From NCBI RefSeq assembly GCF_025642255.1, contig NZ_CP106759.1, positions 1,267,501 to 1,331,500 of the forward strand: 64,000 nt of DNA. The letters are read 5' to 3'. The notes beneath the pieces were generated by a model. It was given only the letters and a program-made list of their open reading frames with translations, did not search any database and had not been told where the DNA came from. The DNA comes from Stenotrophomonas maltophilia. GTDB lineage: Bacteria > Pseudomonadota > Gammaproteobacteria > Xanthomonadales > Xanthomonadaceae. Positions 1 through 9,423 of the stretch are shown here, in pieces; the stretch's first letter is position 1; every line of letters begins with the position of its first letter. Both the position numbers and the translations under genes were made by a program.

Positions 1-835
1 GCTCCACCGTTGACGGCACCACCGCCTCGCCCAGGAAGCCGGGCGTCGGTGTCAGCACGCGGTAGGGCTGCAGCCCGTAGTTGCGTCCGACCTGCACGCC
101 GCCCAGGCGCACCGGCCGGGTCCAGTCGACAAAGCCGCTGTAGAAATCACCGATCTCCAGCGTGGTCGCCGACTCGGGAAAATCCAGTGTCCAGTGCGTA
201 TCCAGGCGCACGCTTTCGCTGCGCCAGTGACGGTCGTCCGGCTGCTGGTAGCGACGGGTGACCGCCGTGTTCTCGAAGGTGCCGCTGCCGATGCCGAACA
301 GGCGCAGTTCCGAGCTCAGGGTAAGGTTGCCGAGTGTTTCGATGCGGCTGCCGTACACGTCGTAGTTGAGCAGCAGGCCCGGCGAGGCGCTGCCAGCCGG
401 CGCACGCACCTGCGGGCGGCCGAGCAGGGTGGTGGGCAGGGTCAGCTGGTCCAGCGGCACATCCAGCGCCAGTGTCTGCAGCTGGGCGTCGTAGCGCGCG
501 ACCACGCCGCTGATCTGATCCAGAAACACCGGTGCATCGCCGGTGGCGCTGAAGCCGAGCTGGCGCAGCACCTCCGGACTGGCCTGCAGGCGGCCACGTG
601 CTTCAGTGAAGGGCAGCAGGCCGCGCGGCGTGCTGTTCAGTGAGACGTCCAGGTACAGCGTCTGGCTGGCCGTCAGCGGTGTCGGGGGAGGCAGCAGGGC
701 ATCGGCGGAGACGCCGGAGATGCCGGACACGTCGGCGGCCGGAGCCGCGGGAACCCACGCGGCAGCGAGCACCGTGCCCACCACCGCCTCAGCGAGCCGG
801 TGGCGGCGATAGCGGTGTCTGCGTCGACTCGCCAT
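1..835 (-). CDS. Fimbrial outer-membrane usher, N-terminal part (cut by window edge)
   Basis: Outer-membrane usher that would export and assemble pilin subunits delivered by the adjacent periplasmic chaperone. The frame reads from an ATG at 835 off the left edge of the window (about 278 codons visible). It starts with a basic stretch and a hydrophobic, Ala-rich signal peptide (about 37 residues), followed by usher N-domain-like sequence and beta-rich segments such as GLLLNYDVYGSRIETLG. The 5' end overlaps the chaperone gene by 47 bp, so the two are probably translationally coupled. Because the pilin in this operon is of the spore-coat-U type, this is most likely an archaic (Csu-like) usher. 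The C-terminal plug, barrel and any tip adhesin lie outside the window. Confidence 0.8.
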   Translation of the reverse strand, partial: MASRRRHRYRRHRLAEAVVGTVLAAAWVPAAPAADVSGISGVSADALLPPPTPLTASQTLYLDVSLNSTPRGLLPFTEARGRLQASPEVLRQLGFSATGDAPVFLDQISGVVARYDAQLQTLALDVPLDQLTLPTTLLGRPQVRAPAGSASPGLLLNYDVYGSRIETLGNLTLSSELRLFGIGSGTFENTAVTRRYQQPDDRHWRSESVRLDTHWTLDFPESATTLEIGDFYSGFVDWTRPVRLGGVQVGRNYGLQPYRVLTPTPGFLGEAVVPSTVE

Positions 836-1526
836 TGATCTTGGCCGTGATCTGGTCGTTGTCCCGGTCGACCGCCGTGCGCTCCACGGGCCAGCGCATC
901 ACCTGGCCGGGCAGCACATAGCCCAGCAGGCCGGGGTGGACGATACGCGGGCGTTCGACACTGCCCAGCGCCAGGTCGGCGATCTGCGCGTAGCTGTCGC
1001 CGGAATTGCCGATCTCGACGCCACTGCGACCATCGTCCAGCCGCAGCAGGCGTGCCTGCAGGCGCGGCGCCGGCGTGCCCCCAGCCGGCTGGATGAACAC
1101 CGGGATCGAATAGCGCAGCACGAACTGCATGCCGCTGGCGCGGGTGGCCAGGTCCGGCACTTCGTCGACGATCAGGCGGTAATGCTGCTGGGAGGCCGGT
1201 GCCTCGCTGTCCGTGCGCATCACCCGCACCAGCTGCTGCTGGCCTGCGGCCAGTTCCTGCATCGGTGGAGTTGCCAGTAGCCCATCGGCAGGCAGCAGCT
1301 GCTCATTGCCATCCTGCTGGACCCAGCGGAACACCCGCACCTGCAGCTTCACCGGCGCGGTCCCGCTGTTGGTCAGCCACAGCTCGGCGGCACGCTGGCG
1401 GGGCTCCAGCTGCAGGGTGGTGGGCGCGACCTGCAGACTGGTGGCGGCGGAGGTGGCCATGGCGCTGGCCAGCAGGCAGGCGAGCAACGCCACGCCGGCG
1501 GCGCGCCACAGGCGGGGTCGGGACAT
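789..1526 (-). CDS. Periplasmic pilus chaperone (PapD-like fold, Csu-type system)
   Basis: Predicted 245-residue periplasmic chaperone that donates a beta strand to pilin subunits and delivers them to the usher. A signal peptide covers about residues 1-26 (hydrophobic run ending ATSAAT). The next region matches the N-terminal immunoglobulin-like domain of pilus chaperones (LELRLTN/GTAPVKLQVRVF-like strands, then YRLIVDEVP and FVLRYSIPVFI). An upstream in-frame ATG at 1541 overlaps the pilin stop, but the ATG at 1526 has GGAG nine bases upstream and gives a cleaner signal peptide, so it was chosen. The gene lies between the pilin and the usher in a minus-strand operon. Confidence 0.8.
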   Translation of the reverse strand: MSRPRLWRAAGVALLACLLASAMATSAATSLQVAPTTLQLEPRQRAAELWLTNSGTAPVKLQVRVFRWVQQDGNEQLLPADGLLATPPMQELAAGQQQLVRVMRTDSEAPASQQHYRLIVDEVPDLATRASGMQFVLRYSIPVFIQPAGGTPAPRLQARLLRLDDGRSGVEIGNSGDSYAQIADLALGSVERPRIVHPGLLGYVLPGQVMRWPVERTAVDRDNDQITAKINGESTQTPLSPPPAR

Positions 1527-1540
1527 GGAGGCGTGCTCCA

Positions 1541-2071
1541 TCAATAAGTGATCGTGGCGGTGATCGTGTCCAGGTAGTTGCCGGCGGCCGCGTTGTTGGT
1601 GCTCAGGTTCAGGATCTGGCCGTAGACGATGTAGGGGACCGCCAGGCCCGTGCCGATGCCGGCCTGGGTATTGGTGCCGGTCGTCGACCCCCAGACCAGG
1701 CTGTGTGCCGCGTCGCGGTACAGCTGGTAACCGACGTAGTTGTTGGCGGTCACCGCCGCGTCGGTGTTCTTCATGCGCCGGGTGGTGACGTCGCCGGCCG
1801 TACCGGCGTTCGCACCCGCGTTCAGCGCGATCGTATACGGGGTCAGCGCAGAGCACTGGGCGGTCACCGTGCCCTGGCCCAGGGTAGGTATCGCGGTGGT
1901 CGATGCGGCGGTACCGAAGTCGACGTTGGTGGCGGCCGCGGCCGTGATCGTGCAGGCCTTGGTGACCACGAGGGTGACGTTGAAGGTGGTGGTATCGGCC
2001 GCCAGCGCCGGGCCGGCCAGCAGCAGCGCGATCATGGCCCCGGCAAGGGAGGAGCGCAGTGGGATTCGCAT
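1541..2071 (-). CDS. Spore coat U domain (CsuA/B-like) major pilin
   Basis: 176-residue secreted protein with a cleavable signal peptide (cut probably after ALA, about residue 24), then a spore-coat-protein-U domain. It has a Cys near the N-terminus (KACTIT), a second Cys (AQCSALTPY), and the typical YVGYQLYRD motif, then a terminal strand ending TITATITY. Such domains form the rod of archaic chaperone-usher pili used for surface attachment and biofilm. A TTG at 2077 is in frame, but the AAGGAGG Shine-Dalgarno sits six bases before the ATG at 2071, which fixes the start. It is the first gene of the pilus operon in this window. Confidence 0.8.
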   Translation of the reverse strand: MRIPLRSSLAGAMIALLLAGPALAADTTTFNVTLVVTKACTITAAAATNVDFGTAASTTAIPTLGQGTVTAQCSALTPYTIALNAGANAGTAGDVTTRRMKNTDAAVTANNYVGYQLYRDAAHSLVWGSTTGTNTQAGIGTGLAVPYIVYGQILNLSTNNAAAGNYLDTITATITY

Positions 2072-2311
2072 GGACAACCTCCTTGACCCGAAGGTCCGTT
2101 GAACAAGGCGAAGGCGGCACGTTCGGGGCCGCTTCGGCGACGCTGGCGCCAGCTTAGGACCGCCAAGTGTCTGTAATCCGTGATAAACAGGGGCTGCGGA
2201 ATGTGGGCGCGATCACGCTTTCGCTCGCCTTGCCGGAACTGTGCATGGCCGGGAACGTCCAGTTGGGTGGCGTTCGTTCAGATTGCGGCCGGATCGGCGA
2301 TAATGGGCGCC

Positions 2312-3088
2312 ATGAGCGTGAATCTGAAAACCCCGCAGGAAATCGAGATGATGCGCATCGCCGGCCGCCTGGCCAGCGAAGTGCTGGACATCGTCACCCC
2401 CCACGTCAAGCCCGGTGTCACCACCGAGGAACTGGACCGCATCTGCCATGACCATATCGTCAACGTGCAGGGCGCCATTCCGGCCAACGTCGGCTACCGC
2501 GGCTTCCCCAAGACCGTGTGCACCTCGGTCAACAATGTCATCTGCCACGGCATCCCGAGCGAAGGCAAGGTGCTCAAGGACGGCGACATCGTCAACATCG
2601 ACGTGACCGTCATCAAGGATGGCTGGCACGGCGATACCAGTCGCATGTACTTCGTCGGCACACCGTCGGTGATGGCGCGCCGCCTGGTGGAGACCACCTA
2701 CGAAGCGATGTGGCGCGGCATCCGCGCGGTACGTCCGGGGGCGACCCTGGGCGACATCGGCCACGCGATCCAGAGCTATGCCGAAGGCGAGCGCTTCAGC
2801 GTGGTGCGCGAGTACTGCGGCCACGGCATCGGCAAGGTCTATCACGACGAGCCGCAGGTGGTGCATTACGGTCGCCCGGGCCAGGGCCTGGTGCTGCAGC
2901 CGGGCATGACCTTCACCATCGAGCCGATGATCAACGAGGGCACCCGCTACAACAAGGTGCTGCCGGATGGCTGGACCGTGGTGACCAAGGACCGCAAGCT
3001 GTCGGCGCAGTGGGAGCACATGATCGCGGTCACCGAGACCGGCGTTGACGTGCTGACCCTGTCGCCGGGCGAATCGCAGGTCTCCTGA
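2312..3088 (+). CDS. map: Type I methionine aminopeptidase
   Basis: Removes the initiator methionine from nascent proteins in the cytosol. The 258-residue protein has the standard type Ia length and the metal-binding pattern: NIDVTVIKDGWHGDTSRM (two Asp ligands), GHGIGKVYHDEPQV (His ligand), FTIEPMI (Glu ligand) and a final Glu in the SAQWEHMI region. The start MSVNLKTP was chosen because family members begin in this way; the open frame extends upstream but that part lacks similarity. It is the first gene of a packed plus-strand run, with glnD starting two bases after its stop. Confidence 0.95.
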   Translation: MSVNLKTPQEIEMMRIAGRLASEVLDIVTPHVKPGVTTEELDRICHDHIVNVQGAIPANVGYRGFPKTVCTSVNNVICHGIPSEGKVLKDGDIVNIDVTVIKDGWHGDTSRMYFVGTPSVMARRLVETTYEAMWRGIRAVRPGATLGDIGHAIQSYAEGERFSVVREYCGHGIGKVYHDEPQVVHYGRPGQGLVLQPGMTFTIEPMINEGTRYNKVLPDGWTVVTKDRKLSAQWEHMIAVTETGVDVLTLSPGESQVS

Positions 3089-3090
3089 GG

Positions 3091-5721
3091 ATGCTGCCGG
3101 CGAGTTCGCTGCTGGACACGCCGGCCGCGTCGCTCAACGACCCGGACTGGGCTTCCGCTGCACGGCAGGCCTTGCAGCAGGCCGATGCGCGGCTTTACCG
3201 CCGTTTCGACCAGGGCGACAACATCGAGCGCCTGCTGGCACTGCGCGCGCGCGCGGCCGATCACCTGATCCGGCTGGCGTGGCAGCGCTGCCTGCCGTCC
3301 GACAGCGGGCTGTCCCTGTTCGCAGTGGGCGGCTACGGCCGTGGGGAGCTGTTCCCACGGTCTGACATCGATCTGCTGGTGTTCGGCGCGCCGCCAGCGC
3401 AGCTCGCCCACGAAGCGGGCCTGGCGCGGTTGTTCGCCCTGCTGTGGGATTGCGGATTGGCGGTCAGCCATGCCGTGCGCTCGGCGGCGCAGTGCCGCGA
3501 GGCGGCCGCCGACCAGACCGTGCTGACCGCGCTGATCGAAGCGCGCCCGATCCTGGCCGACGATGCGGCGCGCCGGGCGCTGCGCGAAGCAACCGACGAC
3601 GACAGCGGACTGTGGCCGGCGCGCACCTTCTTCCTGGCCAAGCTGGAGGAACTGCGCAACCGCCACCAGCGTTTCGGCGATACCGCCGACAACCTCGAGC
3701 CCGATCTGAAGGATGGCCCCGGCGGGCTGCGTGATCTCAATACGCTGGGGTGGATGGCGCTGCGCGCGTTCGGCGTTCGCGACCTTGAGGCGCTGGTCGG
3801 GCTGGGCCATCTGGGTGCCGACGAAGCCGCAGCGCTTCAGCGCGAGCGCGCGGTGCTGGCGCGCCTGCGCTTCGGCCTGCACCTGGTGGCACGGCGGCCG
3901 GAGGAGCGCCTCCGCTTCGATTACCAGAAGACACTGGCCGCGCGGCTGGGTTTTGAGGACGACGCCGAGAACCTGGGCGTCGAGAAGATGATGCAGGGGT
4001 TCTATCGCGCCGCTTCGGTGGTGCGCCGGATCAGCGACCGCCTGCTGCAACGCTTCGAGGAGCAGTTCGACGGCGAAGCGCTGCCGGAACCGCTGACCGT
4101 GGGTTTCTCGCTGCGCCGCGGCTATCTGGCGGCGAACGAGGCGGCGTGGCCGCGCGGCGACATCGGCCAGGTGTTCGCCCTGTTCGCCGGCTGGGCCAAC
4201 AACCCGCAGGTGCGTGGCCTGCATTCGCTGACCGCGCGCGCACTGGCCGAGTCGCTGCCGCTGCTGCCCGCCTATGACCAGGCCGATGCCGATGCGCGTG
4301 AGCAGTTCATGGCGCTGCTGCGTGGCCAGCGCCCGGTCGACACGCTCTCGCGGATGGCCCGGCTGGGTGTGCTGGGCCAGTGGATTCCCGCGTTCGCCCA
4401 GGTCAGCGGGCGCATGCAGTTCGACCTGTTCCACGTCTACACCGTCGATCAGCACACGCTGATGGTTCTGCGCAATATCGGCCAGTTCGCCAGCAGCCGT
4501 GCCGACGAGCGCTTCTCGATCGCGCATGAAGTGTGGCCGCGGCTGCGCAAGCCGGAGCTGCTGCTGCTGGCCGGGCTGTTCCATGACATTGCCAAGGGCC
4601 GCGGCGGCGATCATTCCGAGCTGGGAGCGGTGGATGCGCGCGCGTTCTGCCAGGCGCATGCGCTCAGTGCCTCGGATACCGAACTGGTGGCGTGGCTGGT
4701 CGAACAGCACCTGCGCATGTCGGTGACAGCGCAGAAGCAGGACATCGCCGATCCGGCCGTGATCCATCGTTTCGCAACCCTGGTCGGCAGCCGCGACCGC
4801 CTCGACTACCTGTACCTGCTGACCTGTGCCGACATCGCCGGCACCAGCCCCAAGCTGTGGAACGCCTGGAAGGACCGGCTGCTGGCCGATCTGTACTTCG
4901 CCACGCGGCGCGCACTGCGCGAGGGTCTGGAGCATCCGGCGCCGGCCGCCGAGCGCGTTGCCGAGGCGCGTGACAGCGTGCGCGCGCTGGTACGCGAACA
5001 GGGCTATGACGACGCCACGATCGACCGCCAGTTCGCCGTCATGCCTGATGAAGGCTTCATCCGCCTGCGTCCGGAGCAGCTGGCCTGGCAGGCCGCTGCG
5101 CTGGTGCCGGTGAAGCAGGGCCAGGCGCTGGTGAAGGTGCGCCGCATCAGCGTCGACGACCCCGCGCTGGAAGTGTTCGTGCATTCGCCGGATCGCGACG
5201 GCCTGTTTGCTGCCATCGTGATGACGCTGGACCGCAAGGGCTACGGCATCCATCGCGCACGGGTACTGGACGGCCCCGCGGGCACCATCTTCGATACCTT
5301 TGAGGTCAGCCCCGCCGATACCTTCGCCGATGGCAGCAGCGCCAACCTGGAAGCTGCGCTGCGCGAGGCGCTGGCCGGTGACCTGGGCCGTCTGCGCCCG
5401 TCGCGGCGGGTGGTGCCGCGGCAGCTGCGTCACTTCCGCTTCGTGCCGCGCATCGAGTTCCGCGATGAGCCTGGCGCAACCCGATTCGCCCTGGTCGCAC
5501 CCGACCGCCCCGGCCTGCTGGCCGACGTGGCGTTCGTGCTGCGCAACCAGGGCCTGCGCGTGCATGACGCGCGCATTGCCACGTTCGGCGAACGCGCCGA
5601 AGACACCTTCGTGATCAGTGACGAACACGACCTCCCCCTGACCGAACCCGCCCGGCAGCAGCTGCATGACGCGATGCTGGCCTGCCTGGACCCTGATCGA
5701 AACGCCGGAGACCCCACCTGA
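3091..5721 (+). CDS. glnD: [Protein-PII] uridylyltransferase/uridylyl-removing enzyme
   Basis: Bifunctional nitrogen sensor that uridylylates PII under nitrogen limitation and removes UMP when glutamine is high. At 876 residues it has the full family layout: nucleotidyltransferase motif [17 protein letters not shown] near residue 75-95, a helical linker containing [10 protein letters not shown], an HD hydrolase domain ([18 protein letters not shown], about residue 495) and two C-terminal ACT domains ([12 protein letters not shown] about 695, [15 protein letters not shown] about 800) that bind glutamine. The ATG follows map by two bases. The stop codon shares one base with the dapD start, pointing to translational coupling of nitrogen sensing and diaminopimelate synthesis. 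Confidence 0.95.
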   Translation: MLPASSLLDTPAASLNDPDWASAARQALQQADARLYRRFDQGDNIERLLALRARAADHLIRLAWQRCLPSDSGLSLFAVGGYGRGELFPRSDIDLLVFGAPPAQLAHEAGLARLFALLWDCGLAVSHAVRSAAQCREAAADQTVLTALIEARPILADDAARRALREATDDDSGLWPARTFFLAKLEELRNRHQRFGDTADNLEPDLKDGPGGLRDLNTLGWMALRAFGVRDLEALVGLGHLGADEAAALQRERAVLARLRFGLHLVARRPEERLRFDYQKTLAARLGFEDDAENLGVEKMMQGFYRAASVVRRISDRLLQRFEEQFDGEALPEPLTVGFSLRRGYLAANEAAWPRGDIGQVFALFAGWANNPQVRGLHSLTARALAESLPLLPAYDQADADAREQFMALLRGQRPVDTLSRMARLGVLGQWIPAFAQVSGRMQFDLFHVYTVDQHTLMVLRNIGQFASSRADERFSIAHEVWPRLRKPELLLLAGLFHDIAKGRGGDHSELGAVDARAFCQAHALSASDTELVAWLVEQHLRMSVTAQKQDIADPAVIHRFATLVGSRDRLDYLYLLTCADIAGTSPKLWNAWKDRLLADLYFATRRALREGLEHPAPAAERVAEARDSVRALVREQGYDDATIDRQFAVMPDEGFIRLRPEQLAWQAAALVPVKQGQALVKVRRISVDDPALEVFVHSPDRDGLFAAIVMTLDRKGYGIHRARVLDGPAGTIFDTFEVSPADTFADGSSANLEAALREALAGDLGRLRPSRRVVPRQLRHFRFVPRIEFRDEPGATRFALVAPDRPGLLADVAFVLRNQGLRVHDARIATFGERAEDTFVISDEHDLPLTEPARQQLHDAMLACLDPDRNAGDPT

Positions 5722-6770
5722 TGGCCACCAAGCCTGCAAAGAAGACCGCCGCGACCGCCAAGAGCGCAGCGGCCCGAAAGACCACTGCCGCGACGGCCGC
5801 AAAGAAGACCGTTGCCCCGGTGAAGAAGGTGGCTTCCGCGAAGAAGCCGGCGCCGAAGAAGGCCCCGGCCAAGAGCGCGGAAGCCGCGCGCGCCGAGACC
5901 ATCGCCCGCAAGTCGCTGCGCAGGCCGGCCGCGCCGGGCGTGGAAGAACTGAAGTTCGGTATCGAAAGCGCCTTCGAGCGCCGCGCGACGCTGACCCTGC
6001 ATGAACTGGAGGGCTCGACCCGGGTGCTGGTCAACCGCGTGATCGACGGCCTGGAAAGCGGCGAGTTCCGTGTCGCCGAGCCGGACGGGCAGGGGGGCTG
6101 GAAGGTCAACGAATGGCTGAAGAAGGCGGTGCTGCTGTACTTCCGTGTCAATGACATGGCAGTGGTCGACGCCCGTCCGGCCCCGTTCTGGGACAAGGTC
6201 GAATCGCGCTTTGCCGGGTACGACGAAGCGAAGTTCCGTCGTGCCGGGGTACGCGTGGTGCCGGGCGCGATCGCGCGCCGGGGTACCTACTTCGGCAAGG
6301 ATGTGGTGCTGATGCCGAGCTTCACCAACATCGGCGCCCATGTCGGCGAGGGCACGATGGTCGATACCTGGGCCACCGTCGGTTCCTGTGCGCAGATCGG
6401 CCAGCATTGCCACCTGTCCGGTGGCGCCGGCATCGGCGGCGTGCTCGAACCGCTGCAGGCCAGCCCGACCATCATCGAAGACCATTGCTTCATCGGCGCG
6501 CGTTCGGAAGTGGTGGAGGGCGTAGTGGTCGGCCACCACAGCGTGATCGGCATGGGCGTGTTCCTCAGCCAGAGCACCCGCATCTACAACCGCGCCACCG
6601 GCGAGATCACCTACGGCTACATCCCGCCGTACAGCGTGGTGGTGTCGGGCTCGCTGCCGAGCAAGGACGGCACGCACTCGCTGTACTGCGCGGTGATCGT
6701 CAAGCAGGTCGATGCCCGCACCCGCAGCAAGACCAGCGTCAACGATCTTCTGCGCGGCCTGGCGGACTGA
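5721..6770 (+). CDS. dapD: Tetrahydrodipicolinate N-succinyltransferase with histone-H1-like N-terminal tail
   Basis: Succinylates tetrahydrodipicolinate in the succinylase branch of lysine/diaminopimelate synthesis. The catalytic part (from about residue 74, [15 protein letters not shown]) matches DapD, with left-handed beta-helix hexapeptide repeats in the centre ([40 protein letters not shown]) and the conserved end [16 protein letters not shown]. Unusual is the first 70 residues: almost only Ala, Lys, Thr and Pro with repeated AKK/PKKAP units, like a histone H1 tail. No Met lies between residue 1 and the enzyme domain, and the ATG overlaps the glnD stop by one base, so the tail is probably translated. 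At 349 residues it is about 75 longer than E. coli DapD. dapE lies two genes downstream. Confidence 0.93.
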   Translation: MATKPAKKTAATAKSAAARKTTAATAAKKTVAPVKKVASAKKPAPKKAPAKSAEAARAETIARKSLRRPAAPGVEELKFGIESAFERRATLTLHELEGSTRVLVNRVIDGLESGEFRVAEPDGQGGWKVNEWLKKAVLLYFRVNDMAVVDARPAPFWDKVESRFAGYDEAKFRRAGVRVVPGAIARRGTYFGKDVVLMPSFTNIGAHVGEGTMVDTWATVGSCAQIGQHCHLSGGAGIGGVLEPLQASPTIIEDHCFIGARSEVVEGVVVGHHSVIGMGVFLSQSTRIYNRATGEITYGYIPPYSVVVSGSLPSKDGTHSLYCAVIVKQVDARTRSKTSVNDLLRGLAD

Positions 6771-6772
6771 CG

Positions 6773-7639
6773 ATGGCTGCGCCGGACGACCTGGCGCAGT
6801 CCGCGATCTACCGGCATCCGTTCGACAACGTGTTCGCGCGGATGCTGCCGCGCCTGCTGCACGCACCGCGCTGGACCCGGCTGCGCCGCGCGCTGTCGCG
6901 GCGCTGGCCGATGCCGGCGCTGGCCAGCGATGTGCGCGACGTGGTCTACGCGAGCTGGTGGGTCGATGTGCGTCATGCGCCGTCACCGCCGCCTGGCCAT
7001 CACTACGTGGTCCATGCCGGTCGTACGCCTTACACCATCCTCAGCTATCGCCACGGCCACTTCGGGCCGGCCCTGGCCGGCCCTCTGCGGGCGCTGATGC
7101 CATCGCCGCAGCAGAGCAACTGGCGCTGGTACCTGCGCCGCGACGACGATCCGGACGGCACCCCGGTCGTGCTGTTCGACCGCAACGTGATGGATCAGCT
7201 GGCCTTCGTCGCCGGTGCGCGTGCCTTCAGCGATGCCATGCAACCTCATCTCTCCGTGCGCTTCGCACATGTGCTTGAGGCCAATGGCGGCGGCCATACC
7301 CTGATCGAAGGTGGGCACGGCAGCGCGCCGGCGCTTCGACTGCAGTGGCAGGTTGCCGCAGGCTGGGACGATGCCACGTGGTCGGCGGCCTTTGGCGGCC
7401 ATCACGCCCTGCTGCGTTTCCTGACCTGCCAGGACGAGGCCATCGCCCGTACCTGTGACGGGCACTGGGCCAGCACCCGCATCGACCTGCCGGTGGAGCT
7501 GACCCATCTGCGGCCGCTGCACCTGCAGGGTACGCTGCAGTGCCCACGCCTGCAGGCGATGGGCGTTGCGCTGCCCGACGGGCTGGCCTTCCACCTGCCA
7601 CGCGTGCCGTTCCGGGTCGTGTCCGAGCGTCTGTTGTGA
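6773..7639 (+). CDS. Uncharacterised conserved protein (possibly DUF2071-like)
   Basis: 288-residue predicted cytosolic protein with no signal peptide or membrane segment. It starts two bases after the dapD stop and is presumably cotranscribed. I do not recognise a defined function. Conserved-looking motifs are TPYTILSYRHGHFGP and LMPSPQQSNWRWYLR, which recall the DUF2071/YqjF-like acetoacetate-decarboxylase-fold group, but this is only a resemblance. Many Trp and His residues are present (VVYASWWVDVRH, GGGHTLIEGGHG). Position between dapD and dapE suggests a conserved neighbourhood rather than a proven role in lysine synthesis. Confidence 0.7.
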   Translation: MAAPDDLAQSAIYRHPFDNVFARMLPRLLHAPRWTRLRRALSRRWPMPALASDVRDVVYASWWVDVRHAPSPPPGHHYVVHAGRTPYTILSYRHGHFGPALAGPLRALMPSPQQSNWRWYLRRDDDPDGTPVVLFDRNVMDQLAFVAGARAFSDAMQPHLSVRFAHVLEANGGGHTLIEGGHGSAPALRLQWQVAAGWDDATWSAAFGGHHALLRFLTCQDEAIARTCDGHWASTRIDLPVELTHLRPLHLQGTLQCPRLQAMGVALPDGLAFHLPRVPFRVVSERLL

Positions 7640-7670
7640 GATTCTGACCCTCTGTTTTCCAGCATTGCCG

Positions 7671-8042
7671 ATGGCCATGAGCACCACTGTCTACGGATTG
7701 AAGAACTGCGATACCTGCAAGAAGGCGACCAAGTGGCTGGACCGCTTCGGCGTGCCATACACCTTCGTCGACTACCGCGAGACCAAGCCCGGCCCGGAAA
7801 CGCTGGTCGAGTGGGCCGCGCAGCTGGGCGGCCTGTCCGCGATGGTCAACCGGTCATCGACCACCTGGCGGCAGCTGCCGGACAACCGCAAGGCGGCCGC
7901 CTCCGATGCCGAGTGGAAGCTGCTGCTGCGCGAGTACCCGCAGCTGATCAAGCGCCCGCTGGTGGTGACGTCCGACGGCAAGGTCAGCCAGGGATTCAGC
8001 GACAACGGGTTCAAGGCGCGCTTCGGCGTGGGTGGCGCGTGA
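7671..8042 (+). CDS. ArsC/Spx-family thioredoxin-fold protein (YffB-like)
   Basis: 123-residue protein of the arsenate reductase/Spx family. It starts with a beta strand and redox motif NCDTCKKA (Cys-x-x-Cys at about residues 14-17), then [10 protein letters not shown], and the conserved RPLVVT segment near residue 95 that precedes the last strand. This length and the lack of an arsenic operon match YffB, a glutathione-dependent thiol reductase of unclear role, better than true ArsC. Two ATGs (7671 and 7677) are possible. Its stop overlaps the dapE GTG start by four bases (GTGA), so it is translationally linked to dapE, as in other gammaproteobacteria where yffB precedes dapE. Confidence 0.85.
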   Translation: MAMSTTVYGLKNCDTCKKATKWLDRFGVPYTFVDYRETKPGPETLVEWAAQLGGLSAMVNRSSTTWRQLPDNRKAAASDAEWKLLLREYPQLIKRPLVVTSDGKVSQGFSDNGFKARFGVGGA

Positions 8043-9166
8043 GCGCGGTGCTGGACCTGGCCAGCGAGCTGATCGCACGGCCATCGGTCACGCCGGACGA
8101 TGCCGGCTGCCAGGCGCTGCTTGCGGAGCGGCTGCAGCGTGCGGGGTTCGACTGCGAGCACCTGCGCCTGGGCGACGTCGACAACCTGTGGGCGACCCAT
8201 GGCAGCGGTGCGCCGGTGCTGGTCCTGCTGGGCCACACCGACGTGGTGCCACCGGGACCGCGCGAGGCCTGGCAGAGCGATCCGTTCGTCCCGCAGATCC
8301 GCGATGGCGTGCTGTACGGCCGTGGCGCGGCCGACATGAAGGGCAGCGTAGCCGCGTTCGTGATCGCGGCCGAGCAGTTCGCCGCAGCCCACCCGTATCA
8401 CGCGGGAACGCTGGCGGTGCTGCTGACCAGTGACGAGGAGGGCGATGCGATCGACGGCGTGCGCCATGTCGCGCGCCTGTTCGCAGAGCGCGGCCAGCGC
8501 ATCGACTGGTGCATCACCGGCGAACCCTCGTCGACCGCAACGCTGGGCGATCTGCTCCGCGTCGGCCGCCGCGGCAGCCTGTCGGCGAAGTTGCGCGTGC
8601 AGGGCGTGCAGGGCCATGTGGCCTACCCGGAGAAGGCGCGCAACCCGATCCACCAGGCGGCGCCGGCGTTGGCCGAACTGAGTGCGCGGCGCTGGGACGA
8701 GGGTTACGAGAGCTTTCCGCCGACCAGCCTGCAGATCTCCAACATCCATGCCGGCACCGGTGCCAACAACGTGATTCCGGGCGAGCTGGAAGTGGATTTC
8801 AACGTCCGCTACAACCCGCATTGGGATGCGCCGAAGCTGGAAGCGGAGATCACCGCGGTGCTGGACCGCCACGGCCTGCAGTACACGCTGAAGTGGCACC
8901 GCAGCGGCGAGCCTTTCTACACGCCCGAAGGCACGCTGCGTGCCGCCGCGCGCGCTGTGCTGGCCGACCACATCGGCGGTGCGCCGGAAGAAAGTACCGG
9001 TGGCGGAACGTCCGACGCCCGCTTCATCGCGCCCTTGGGCGCGCAGTGCATCGAAGTGGGACCGGTCAACGCCAGCATTCACCAGGTCGATGAGAACGTC
9101 CGCGTGGACGAGCTTGAGGCCCTGCCGGGCCTGTACCTGCGGCTGGTCGAGCGCCTGCTGGTGTGA
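8039..9166 (+). CDS. dapE: Succinyl-diaminopimelate desuccinylase
   Basis: Dinuclear zinc hydrolase that removes succinate from N-succinyl-LL-diaminopimelate, late in lysine and peptidoglycan precursor synthesis. The 375-residue length is exactly typical. Visible motifs are [11 protein letters not shown] (His66, Asp68), [15 protein letters not shown] (Asp99), SDEEGDA (catalytic Glu and a metal Glu near 134-135) and [10 protein letters not shown] near the end. The start is the GTG inside the GTGA overlap with the upstream gene; no ATG in the right place is available. It ends a map-to-dapE gene run; a SMAG repeat pair follows. Confidence 0.95.
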   Translation: MSAVLDLASELIARPSVTPDDAGCQALLAERLQRAGFDCEHLRLGDVDNLWATHGSGAPVLVLLGHTDVVPPGPREAWQSDPFVPQIRDGVLYGRGAADMKGSVAAFVIAAEQFAAAHPYHAGTLAVLLTSDEEGDAIDGVRHVARLFAERGQRIDWCITGEPSSTATLGDLLRVGRRGSLSAKLRVQGVQGHVAYPEKARNPIHQAAPALAELSARRWDEGYESFPPTSLQISNIHAGTGANNVIPGELEVDFNVRYNPHWDAPKLEAEITAVLDRHGLQYTLKWHRSGEPFYTPEGTLRAAARAVLADHIGGAPEESTGGGTSDARFIAPLGAQCIEVGPVNASIHQVDENVRVDELEALPGLYLRLVERLLV

Positions 9167-9170
9167 GGCA

Positions 9171-9235
9171 CGACGCCGGGCATGGCCCGGCGCCGCCCTT
9201 GGCCGACGGTAGCGCCGGGCCATGCCCGGCGTACG
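9171..9235. repeat. SMAG-type palindromic repeat pair
   Basis: Two oppositely oriented copies of the short palindrome GCCGGGCCATGCCCGGC with a GTAG head on the second copy (GTAG at 9209-9212, arms to 9233), separated by about 16 bases. This is the layout of the REP-like SMAG elements known from S. maltophilia. It sits between the dapE stop and the asnB leader and would form strong hairpins in the dapE message. Confidence 0.75.
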
Positions 9236-9295
9236 ACGCACCTGGTTGCCAACGCAACTGTTGCGCGGCCCCGGAAACCGGGTTAGGGTCGGGTC

Positions 9296-9394
9296 ATGTC
9301 GATCCGCCTGGCCACCGCCGTCAACAACAACCGCAATAATCTGCGCGCGAATAATCGTGCGCGGCCGATGCGGGACTGCGCCCTGGGTAGATAG
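9296..9394 (+). CDS. Asn-rich leader peptide of asnB (candidate attenuator)
   Basis: Open frame of 32 codons from ATG 9296 to TAG 9392-9394, about 140 bp before asnB. Seven of the codons are Asn: AAC x3 at 9323-9331, AAT x2 at 9335-9340 and AAT x2 at 9350-9355, giving the peptide motif NNNRNNLRANN. Such a density directly upstream of asparagine synthetase, followed by a terminator, is the hallmark of an amino-acid attenuator in which ribosome stalling on scarce Asn-tRNA allows read-through. The Shine-Dalgarno is weak (GGGT). The protein itself presumably has no function. The inference rests on codon content and RNA pairing, not on homology. Confidence 0.75.
   Translation: MSIRLATAVNNNRNNLRANNRARPMRDCALGR
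9362..9374 (+). promoter_or_regulatory. Antiterminator segment 2 of the asnB leader
   Basis: The 13-mer CGGCCGATGCGGG here is repeated exactly at 9431-9443, where it forms the 3' arm of the terminator. It can therefore pair over 13 bp with the 5' terminator arm (9424-9436), which would block terminator formation. An upstream stretch inside the leader ORF (CCGC at 9304-9307 and GGCC at 9310-9313) can in turn pair with this segment and would act as segment 1. Confidence 0.65.
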
Positions 9395-9423
9395 ACAGCA
9401 ACACACGCCCGGACACCAGAAAA

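Noticed and set aside
2947-5802. Very long open frame (about 950 codons) on the minus strand opposite glnD
   Set aside because: It is the antisense shadow of glnD in GC-rich DNA: its composition is Gln/Arg/His-rich, with no recognisable domain, while the plus strand encodes a complete GlnD.
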